Source: Acidobacteriota bacterium
GTDB taxonomy: Bacteria > Acidobacteriota > Polarisedimenticolia > JAPUIV01
Assembly (NCBI GenBank): GCA_027296665.1
Contig: JAPUIV010000108.1
Coordinates: forward strand, 1-5,015
Direction: 5' to 3'
DNA: 5,015 nucleotides
Of this stretch, positions 1 through 5,015 are shown one piece after another. The position numbers and the translations under genes are program-made. The notes under the pieces were generated by a model. The model was not told the origin of the DNA, did not search any database, and worked only from the letters and a program-made list of their open reading frames with translations. Each line of letters starts with the position of its first letter. The stretch's first letter is position 1.

Positions 1-1263
1 AATTTCAAGCTGCATGACTCGCCGCGTGGCCGCATCCAGGTCCGCGGGCATCGAATCGATTTCCGTCCGAATCATCGCGCACGATTCATCCACCAGATCG
101 ATCGCCTTATCGGGTAGAAACCGATCGGTGATATACCGGCAGGATTGAAGAACCGCTGACTGGATGGCCTCATCCGTATACCGTACCCGATGGAATTGTT
201 CATACCGCTCCCGCAACCCGAAGAGGATCTTCACCGCTTCCTCCGTGCTCGACGGGGCGATCTGAACGGGCTGGAATCGGCGGACGAGGGGACGATCCCT
301 TTCTATGTACCGATGGTATTCCCTGGGTGTGGTCGCGCCGATACACTGCACCTCGCCGCGCGAAAGGGCAGGCTTGAGGATACTTGCCGCATCCAGGGAA
401 CCCTCCGCGGATCCGGCTCCCACCAGACTGTGGATCTCATCAATGAATATGATCACGTCATCGCATCCATGGAGCTCCGAGATGATCCCCTTCAGCCGTT
501 CCTCGAACTGCCCTCGATATTTCGTTCCGGCAACGATCAAGGATAGATCCAGGGCCAGGATCCGGCGATTCCGGAGTGCAATCGGAATGTTTCCACCCTG
601 GATTCGAACGGCCAGCCCTTCAATGATTGCCGTCTTCCCCACACCCGGCTCACCCAGGAGAACCGGATTATTTTTCCGGCGGCGGCAAAGAATCTGCAGG
701 ATCCTCTGGAGCTCCTGTTTTCGGCCGATCAAAGGATCGAATACCTTCCGGGCTGCCATCTCACTGAGATCCCGGCTGAATTCATTGAGGAAAGGGGTTT
801 CCCGCGTTCGTTTGGGGAGGGATCGTTCTTTCCAGATCCGCACGATCTCCTCGCGAACGGCGTACAATCGCAGGCCCCGCTCGCGAAGCAATTCTCCGCC
901 GGGAGAGCTTTCCATCCGGAGCAGGCCGATCAGAAGGTGTTCTCCTCCAACGTACGGATGCAACAACCGGTCGGCTTCCTCCTCCGCCATCTTCAGGATC
1001 CGTTTCGTCTCCGCGCTGAATGGAACCTCCACGGAGGTGGATACCTCCCCCCGTCTGGCGAGATGATATTTCTCAAGTTCGGCTCGGAGCACCTCCGGGT
1101 AGATCTCGGACCGCCGCAGGAGCTCCATCGCGACTTCCTCCCCCTCCACCAGAAGACCAAAAAGCAAGTGTTCGGGAGTGATCTCGGTGTGGCCCGCCTG
1201 GCTCGCCTCGTACCGGGCTAGAAACAGGGTTCGTTTTGCCGCTTCCGAAAGCTTTTCCAGCAT
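1..1263 (-). CDS. Clp-family AAA+ ATPase (ClpC/ClpB type), N-terminal 421 residues, truncated by window edge
   Basis: This is a ring-forming ATP-dependent unfoldase of the Hsp100/Clp class, which either feeds substrates to ClpP or disaggregates proteins in the cytosol. Reading the minus strand from the ATG at 1263 gives an open frame to the left edge with no stop. Residues 1-145 form a two-repeat Clp N-domain (EHLLFGLL at 31-38, GEHLLIGLLR at 107-116). The first AAA+ module (D1) follows from about residue 173: Walker A GEPGVGKT at 204-211, pore loop K248-Y249-R250, Walker B FIDEIH with D275-E276, arginine fingers R328-R329, and LPDKAIDLVDES at 383-394. The end, residues 395-421 (MIRTEIDSMP...RRVMQLEI), looks like the entry into a ClpB-type coiled-coil M-domain, whereas the N-domain and D1 wording look ClpC-like. 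The full protein should be roughly 800-870 residues, so D2 and any ClpP-binding loop lie outside the window and clpB versus clpC cannot be settled. The ATG is 10 bp after the lolD stop, with GGAG at 1277-1280 (13 nt spacing, rather long). Confidence 0.95.
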   Translation of the reverse strand, partial: MLEKLSEAAKRTLFLARYEASQAGHTEITPEHLLFGLLVEGEEVAMELLRRSEIYPEVLRAELEKYHLARRGEVSTSVEVPFSAETKRILKMAEEEADRLLHPYVGGEHLLIGLLRMESSPGGELLRERGLRLYAVREEIVRIWKERSLPKRTRETPFLNEFSRDLSEMAARKVFDPLIGRKQELQRILQILCRRRKNNPVLLGEPGVGKTAIIEGLAVRIQGGNIPIALRNRRILALDLSLIVAGTKYRGQFEERLKGIISELHGCDDVIIFIDEIHSLVGAGSAEGSLDAASILKPALSRGEVQCIGATTPREYHRYIERDRPLVRRFQPVQIAPSSTEEAVKILFGLRERYEQFHRVRYTDEAIQSAVLQSCRYITDRFLPDKAIDLVDESCAMIRTEIDSMPADLDAATRRVMQLEI

Positions 1264-1273
1264 AATTGGCAGT

Positions 1274-2017
1274 TTACTCCAGAGCCGCGTTCACCTTGAA
1301 GGCTCCCAGACCTGGGTTCGTCCCGCCGTTCCCAGGTTCTTTCGGGAAAAGCCGCCCCTCGCGAAGCTGCAGGATGCGGTCACAGATCCCGGCGAAACGG
1401 GGATTGTGGGTGGCCAGGATCACCGTGAGCCCCTCTCTCCGATTCAAAGACCGCAACCAGCCGAAAACCGTCTCCGCCGTCCGGGTATCCAGGTTTCCGG
1501 TCGGCTCGTCAGCCAGCAGGAGCATGGGTGAGTTGATCAGGGATCTCGCGATCGCTACCCTCTGTTGCTCCCCCCCGGAAAGATGGGCGGGATGGTGATC
1601 CAGCCGGGTTCCGAGACCAAATCGGTTCAAAAGATCAATTGCCGAGGACCGACCGGCGGATCGGTTCCCTCCCTGAATCCACCTCGGCATCACGACATTC
1701 TCCAGGGCGGTGAATTCAGGCAACAGGTGATGAAACTGGAACACCAATCCGATTCCCCGGTTGCGAAAGACAGACCGCTGTCGGGCATCCATGCGCGACA
1801 ACGCCTGCCCGGCGATCGTAATCTCGCCATGATCCGGAATGTCGAGACCGGCCAGGAGATGGAGCAGGGTGCTCTTGCCGACTCCGGATTCCCCGACGAT
1901 GGCCACCATCTCCCCCGCGGCGACCTCGAGGTCCAGGCCGACAAGGACCTCGATCCGCACATCCCCGGAGGGGAACCCCTTGTGAAGATCACGGCAGACG
2001 ACCGGCGCGTTATTCAT
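1274..2017 (-). CDS. lolD: Lipoprotein-releasing system ATP-binding protein LolD
   Basis: This is the cytoplasmic ATPase of the LolCDE exporter, which powers release of outer-membrane lipoproteins from the inner membrane to the carrier LolA. With the ATG at 2017 the protein has 247 residues. Visible motifs are Walker A GESGVGKST (42-50), Q-loop Q94 in GLVFQFHHLLPEFTALENV (a segment very typical of LolD), ABC signature LSGGEQQRVA (146-155), Walker B LLLADEP (166-172, catalytic E171), D-loop LD and switch histidine H204 (ATHN). The C-terminus continues about 20 residues past the usual end of the fold (ILQLREGRL) as a Gly/Pro-containing tail of no recognised function. I preferred the ATG at 2017 over an in-frame TTG at 2032. 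It overlaps the permease stop as ATGAATAA (8 nt) and has GAGG at 2027-2030 with 9 nt spacing, which suggests translational coupling to the permease gene. Its adjacency to a LolC/E-type permease separates it from the related FtsE and MacB ATPases. Confidence 0.93.
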   Translation of the reverse strand: MNNAPVVCRDLHKGFPSGDVRIEVLVGLDLEVAAGEMVAIVGESGVGKSTLLHLLAGLDIPDHGEITIAGQALSRMDARQRSVFRNRGIGLVFQFHHLLPEFTALENVVMPRWIQGGNRSAGRSSAIDLLNRFGLGTRLDHHPAHLSGGEQQRVAIARSLINSPMLLLADEPTGNLDTRTAETVFGWLRSLNRREGLTVILATHNPRFAGICDRILQLREGRLFPKEPGNGGTNPGLGAFKVNAALE

Positions 2018-3251
2018 AGCGAAGAGCCTCAACCGGACGCATCCTCGCCGCGAACCAGGAAGGATAGATCGTCGCGAGGAAAGAAACGATGATGCTCACC
2101 AGCATCACCACCGAAACGTCACCCAGTCTGATTTTGAAGGGGACATAGGAGATGTAATAGACCTCGGGGCGAAGATTGATTACCTGATAGGAATCCAGAA
2201 ACCAGCACAGGGTGGTACCGCCAACCGCCCCCAGTAGAGTTCCCAGAATCCCGATCAGGACTCCCTGGAGAATAAAAATCGCCATGACGCTGCGCGCCGT
2301 GGCGCCCAGAGACATCAGAGTGCCGATATCCTTGACCTTTTCCAGGACCATCAGGATCAGGGTTGAGATGATGTTCAATCCGGCCACCACGACAATCAGG
2401 CCGATGGCGAGAAACATGCCGAGTTTCTCAGCCTTCAGGGCGGAAAAGAATATGCGGTTCATTTCCAGGATGTTGGTCACGAATAACGATTCTCCAATTC
2501 TGTCCTGCAGCCGGTCACCGGTTTCCTTCAGATGGCGAAGAGAGTCGACCCGCACCTCAACCACCGTCGCCCCGGCCCCCAGAGCGGCCAGGCGGCGGGC
2601 AGCGGCCAAGGATATGTAGCACCTCCCCGAGTCGTAATCGTAAAATCCGGAATCGGCGATTCCCACTACCTCGAAGGAGACCACCCGCGGGTGAAGGCCA
2701 AAGGGAGATACCTCCGGCCGGGCGGTCAGCAGATTCACCCTCTGGCCGATCCACACCCCGAGATTCCGGGCAAGGTCCTTGCCCAGGATTATGCCTTCAC
2801 GTCCGGAGGCGGTCTCCTCCACAAGGGCATCGAGGTTGCCCGCAACAATGTCCTCTTTGATCCGGGTCACGAGGGATTCCAGGCGGGGTGAAATCCCCTT
2901 CACCGAAACGGCATACCCGGTGGAATTGCGTTCACTGACCAGAAGCCCCTGTTCGTGAACCACCGGGGCGGTGGCAATCACTCCGGGAACCTCCTCGGCA
3001 ATCCGGCTCACCTCCTCTGGATTCGGGATCGGCGACCCGCCCCACCCGCCGCGAATCGTCAAATGGGGATTGGCGCCGAAAATCTTGTCCTGTATGTCCT
3101 CCTGGAACCCAGTCATCAGGGCGAGGGCGACCACCAGTGCCATCACCCCCACGGTCACCCCCAGTAACGAAATCAGCGAAAAGACCCAGATAAAGACATT
3201 CTTTCGCCGCGCCGTCAGGTACCGAAAAGCGATGAATAGTTCATATGGCAT
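2010..3251 (-). CDS. Lipoprotein-releasing ABC transporter permease, LolC/LolE family
   Basis: This is the inner-membrane permease that pairs with LolD to extract triacylated lipoproteins destined for the outer membrane. The 413 residues match the usual length of LolC/LolE. The N-terminus MPYELFIAFRYLTARR, followed by TM1 (about 22-47, FSLISLLGVTVGVMALVVAL, then MTGFQ), is characteristic of the family. Residues about 48-275 form the periplasmic MacB/PCD-type domain. Three helices follow at about 277-301, 321-350 and 378-397, making the FtsX domain, with the coupling segment EKVKDIGTLMSLGATARSVM (304-323) that contacts the ATPase. The stop overlaps the lolD start by 8 nt. Only one permease gene is present, so I cannot call it LolC or LolE. 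It may work as a homodimer (the LolF/LolCE arrangement known in some lineages), or a paralogue may lie elsewhere. The ATG at 3251 is supported by family alignment, yet no Shine-Dalgarno is seen upstream, so translation may depend on coupling to the gene before it. Confidence 0.92.
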   Translation of the reverse strand: MPYELFIAFRYLTARRKNVFIWVFSLISLLGVTVGVMALVVALALMTGFQEDIQDKIFGANPHLTIRGGWGGSPIPNPEEVSRIAEEVPGVIATAPVVHEQGLLVSERNSTGYAVSVKGISPRLESLVTRIKEDIVAGNLDALVEETASGREGIILGKDLARNLGVWIGQRVNLLTARPEVSPFGLHPRVVSFEVVGIADSGFYDYDSGRCYISLAAARRLAALGAGATVVEVRVDSLRHLKETGDRLQDRIGESLFVTNILEMNRIFFSALKAEKLGMFLAIGLIVVVAGLNIISTLILMVLEKVKDIGTLMSLGATARSVMAIFILQGVLIGILGTLLGAVGGTTLCWFLDSYQVINLRPEVYYISYVPFKIRLGDVSVVMLVSIIVSFLATIYPSWFAARMRPVEALRYE

Positions 3252-3277
3252 CTGGAAATGTTGGAGGAAACCCGTGA

Positions 3278-4078
3278 TCAGGGCCTTGCCTCCGCCTCCG
3301 AGGAAGGTTCCCGTTTGGTGGCGGACCAGGCTCCCGTGCTTGGGCCGGGCCCGGAGAGATCAAAGTTCTGCCAGGATCCCTTGATCGATTTTCCGTCCGA
3401 TGAAATATACCCCCGGATCTCCGACGAACGTCCGAGCTTGGAATCGATCCTTTCCAGAAAAACTTTCCCATTCACGAAGGTCCCTTGCAGGCTTCCGGTC
3501 CATCCTCCCTCCAGGCCATATTTCCCGCCCAGGAGGGTCCCGTCCTGTTCGATCTGGAAGATCCCTCTATCACCTGTAGGCAGATAAACCACCTCCCAAG
3601 TACCAGTGAGCGATTCCCTCGAGGGCGGCAAGGAGACACGGAACGTTTCCATTCGCCCACGAAGAAACTTGATCCTCTCGCGGCCTCTTCGAATCCGTTG
3701 CCTGGACTCGCGGAGGCTCCGGCGAACATCGATCTCTCCCTGCTCGATGCCGCTCACCTCCGATTCCTTGGCGGCGATCTCCTCGGGTGGAAGATCTTCG
3801 GGATCCTGGAGAAGCCGATTGAGATCTTCGTACAGAATCTCCAGACTCCGACCCAGGCGGATCCGCTTTTCCTCAAGGCGCATGTACTGGGCCATCTCGA
3901 TGCCCAGGAGATGGGTCTCCATCTCCAACGATACCTTGAGTGTATGAATCACGGCCAGGGTATCTTGAGGTTTCCTGGGAGACTTCACGTTCTGGGCGGA
4001 AAGATCGGCCCAACCCGAAAGAATTAGGAACGATCCACAGAATGCGGCGGTCCAATATCGAAGCGAGGCCTGACTCAT
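3278..4078 (-). CDS. Exported protein of unknown function with coiled coil and C-terminal beta-rich domain
   Basis: I do not recognise this 266-residue protein. A Sec signal peptide is apparent: a short basic N-region, a hydrophobic core (about 10-22), and a likely cleavage after LSA at residue 28. The only cysteine, C14, is inside the hydrophobic core and does not fit a lipobox, so it looks like a soluble periplasmic or outer-membrane-associated protein rather than a lipoprotein. Residues about 42-148 are highly charged, rich in Glu, Arg and Leu with few helix breakers except a PPEE turn near 97-100, and look like a two-part coiled coil. Residues about 155-252 change character: GTWEVVY, then DG-centred turns (GIFQIEQDGTLLGGKY at 172-187, GYISSDGKSIKGSW at 223-236), suggesting repeated beta-hairpins in a small sandwich or barrel. 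The start is well supported by GGGGAGGG at 4086-4093. It lies between pssA and the Lol permease, so an envelope role is a reasonable guess, but no function can be assigned. Confidence 0.85.
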   Translation of the reverse strand: MSQASLRYWTAAFCGSFLILSGWADLSAQNVKSPRKPQDTLAVIHTLKVSLEMETHLLGIEMAQYMRLEEKRIRLGRSLEILYEDLNRLLQDPEDLPPEEIAAKESEVSGIEQGEIDVRRSLRESRQRIRRGRERIKFLRGRMETFRVSLPPSRESLTGTWEVVYLPTGDRGIFQIEQDGTLLGGKYGLEGGWTGSLQGTFVNGKVFLERIDSKLGRSSEIRGYISSDGKSIKGSWQNFDLSGPGPSTGAWSATKREPSSEAEARP

Positions 4079-4147
4079 GGTTCAACCCTCCCCACCAGGC
4101 TATTTGCGCCGAACAACGCGAGGTGAAGGCCGTCCGACCCTTCCGGG
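4079..4147 (-). other. Intergenic spacer between pssA and the exported protein gene
   Basis: This 69-bp spacer is the longest non-coding stretch in the window. It holds the Shine-Dalgarno of the downstream gene and an imperfect 5-bp inverted repeat (GAAGG/CCTTC, 4125-4143, 9-nt loop). I see no convincing -35/-10 pair and no U-tract terminator, so read-through from pssA into the downstream genes is the simplest reading. Confidence 0.5.
4086..4093 (-). promoter_or_regulatory. Strong Shine-Dalgarno for the exported unknown protein
   Basis: The minus strand reads GGGGAGGG, followed by 7 nt (TTGAACC) and the ATG at 4078. This is the best ribosome binding site in the window and fixes the start of a gene with no recognised family to align to. 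Confidence 0.75.
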
Positions 4148-4966
4148 TTAGTCATTGCCGCTTTCACGTTTCACCTGGGCAGATTTTTCCCGCCGGAGCC
4201 GCCGGAAAAGGGCCGCGGGAATGGACCTGGGAAGGAGACCCGACAACAGATAACCGTAACAGACCACCAGCAGGACCTCTTTTGGTGCCGTGACAACCGC
4301 GGCGACAAGAAGGGCGAATCCCACAATAAAGATGTATGGTTTTCGATTCCGGATATCGATCTCCTTGAAACTTCTGTACCGAAATTTGCTCACCATCAAC
4401 ACGGAAATCAGTATCAAGAAAGCGCAAAACAGGAGGGAGGTAAAACGGTCCTGAAGTGCGTCAGGATGGAAGAAAACATTCGCGGCAAGGACGGCCGCGG
4501 CGGCCGGGATCGGCAATCCAACAAAATATTTCTTGTCGACATGGGCGGACTGGATGTTGAACCGCGCCAACCGGGTTGCGCTGCAGATTACGAAGAGAAA
4601 GGATGCCATTCCTCCCAGGCGGTTCAACTCGGCCAATCCCCAGGATTGGACGAGAATGGCGGGCGCGATACCGAAGGAGATCAGGTCGGCGAGTGAATCA
4701 AACTCCAGGCCGAAGGGACTCGTGCTATGAGTCAGCCTGGCGACCTTGCCGTCCAGAAAATCGAGCACGGTGGCGAGAAGAATCAGGAGGGCCGATTTCC
4801 AGAAATCTCCTTTCATCGCATGGAGGATGGCCAGATAGCCACAGAGAATGTTCCCGACGGTGAACATACTGGGCAAAAGATAAACCCCCCGCCTGAAGCG
4901 CCTAGATTTCTTTCCAGTATCGGAGGCGGATCGAGAAAATTTTCTCCTCCACTTATCTATGCGCAT
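4148..4966 (-). CDS. pssA: CDP-diacylglycerol--serine O-phosphatidyltransferase
   Basis: This integral membrane enzyme transfers the phosphatidyl group of CDP-diacylglycerol to L-serine, giving phosphatidylserine and CMP, the committed step to phosphatidylethanolamine. The 272-residue protein carries the complete CDP-alcohol phosphotransferase motif at 72-94: D72-G73-x2-A76-R77-x8-G86-x3-D90-x3-D94, with all metal and substrate ligands present. Before it, LPSMFTVGNILCGYLAI (31-47) is the typical first membrane segment of the Bacillus-type (type II) PssA. Further helices follow at about 56-71, 95-110, 118-135, 151-165, 175-192, 211-226 and 229-245. CSATRLARFNI (128-138) and YFVGLPIPAAA (147-157) are also typical of serine-specific members, which argues against phosphatidylglycerophosphate synthase. 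A basic N-terminal tail (1-27) and a basic C-terminal tail flank the core. The ATG at 4966 is the only start codon in its frame before an upstream stop near the window edge, and GGAG at 4976-4979 sits 9 nt before it. It overlaps the end of the upstream frame by 14 nt. Confidence 0.95.
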   Translation of the reverse strand: MRIDKWRRKFSRSASDTGKKSRRFRRGVYLLPSMFTVGNILCGYLAILHAMKGDFWKSALLILLATVLDFLDGKVARLTHSTSPFGLEFDSLADLISFGIAPAILVQSWGLAELNRLGGMASFLFVICSATRLARFNIQSAHVDKKYFVGLPIPAAAAVLAANVFFHPDALQDRFTSLLFCAFLILISVLMVSKFRYRSFKEIDIRNRKPYIFIVGFALLVAAVVTAPKEVLLVVCYGYLLSGLLPRSIPAALFRRLRREKSAQVKRESGND

Positions 4967-5015
4967 TCTCGCCCTCTCCGCCCCCCGCGCCGCCTGAAAT
5001 GAACCGGGCGATCAC
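4953..5015 (-). CDS. C-terminal end of an upstream gene, possibly phosphatidylserine decarboxylase
   Basis: Reading the minus strand from the right edge, the frame beginning GTG ATC GCC is open for 20 codons (VIARFISGGAGGGEGENAHR) and ends in TAA at 4953-4955, inside the pssA coding region. The VIAR segment resembles the end of Psd proteins, which often finish with a glycine-alanine-glycine-x-threonine-valine-isoleucine-alanine type stretch. psd is also the usual gene directly before pssA and catalyses the next step, decarboxylation of phosphatidylserine to phosphatidylethanolamine. Only 20 residues are visible, the last 14 look low-complexity (Gly-rich), and a second frame is also open here, so the identity rests mainly on gene order. 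The 14-nt overlap with pssA would favour coupled translation. Confidence 0.45.
   Translation of the reverse strand: MIARFISGGAGGGEGENAHR

Noticed and set aside
190..1598. Several plus-strand open frames of 94-253 codons opposite the clp and lolD genes
   Set aside because: They lie antisense to genes with clear Clp and ABC motifs, have no recognisable domains, and their compositions (Arg/Ser/Pro-rich) are those expected from reading a GC-rich gene backwards.
2018..2032. Alternative TTG start for lolD, adding MRLFA
   Set aside because: The ATG at 2017 has a well-spaced GAGG and the classic ATGAATAA stop-start overlap. The TTG codon itself is part of that ribosome binding region.
3485..4027. 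A 180-codon plus-strand open frame opposite the unknown exported protein
   Set aside because: The minus-strand frame has a signal peptide, a strong ribosome binding site and operon-consistent spacing. The plus-strand frame has none of these, and long antisense frames are common at this GC content.
4094..4124. Possible promoter (TTCACC about 17 nt before AATAGC) in the spacer upstream of the exported protein
   Set aside because: Both hexamers match the sigma-70 consensus poorly, so I cannot support a promoter from sequence alone.
4125..4143. Inverted repeat GAAGG/CCTTC after pssA as a possible terminator
   Set aside because: The stem is only 5 bp with a 9-nt loop and is not followed by a T-tract on the minus strand, and co-directional genes continue directly.

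Overview
The window is one stretch of tightly packed, co-oriented genes, all on the minus strand, with moderately high GC. I read no tRNA, rRNA, insertion sequence, CRISPR array or phage signature. Coding density is close to complete: the largest gap between genes is 69 bp. The organism is a diderm (Gram-negative type) bacterium, because the operon carries a lipoprotein-release (Lol) transporter and a phosphatidylserine/phosphatidylethanolamine pathway gene. The N-terminal half of the Clp ATPase resembles, from memory, Clp proteins of Acidobacteria-like lineages. That phylum guess is weak and rests on recall, not on a search.

In order of transcription (right to left): (1) the last 20 codons of an upstream gene, probably psd (phosphatidylserine decarboxylase), overlapping the next gene by 14 nt; (2) pssA, CDP-diacylglycerol--serine O-phosphatidyltransferase, complete, with a perfect CDP-alcohol phosphotransferase motif; (3) after 69 bp, an exported protein of unknown function with a long coiled coil and a C-terminal beta-rich domain; (4) after 25-26 bp, a LolC/LolE-type permease; (5) overlapping it by 8 nt (ATGAATAA), the ATPase LolD; (6) after 10 bp, a Clp-family AAA+ ATPase whose first 421 residues lie in the window and which runs off the left edge.

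The cluster reads as a cell-envelope operon. Psd and PssA would make phosphatidylethanolamine, LolCE and LolD would extract lipoproteins from the inner membrane, and a Clp unfoldase/disaggregase follows. The unknown exported protein between pssA and lolCE is the least explained element. The Clp protein is also notable: its N-domain and much of D1 look ClpC-like, but the sequence entering the middle domain is ClpB-like. I see no convincing evidence of a wholly new mobile or defence system here.
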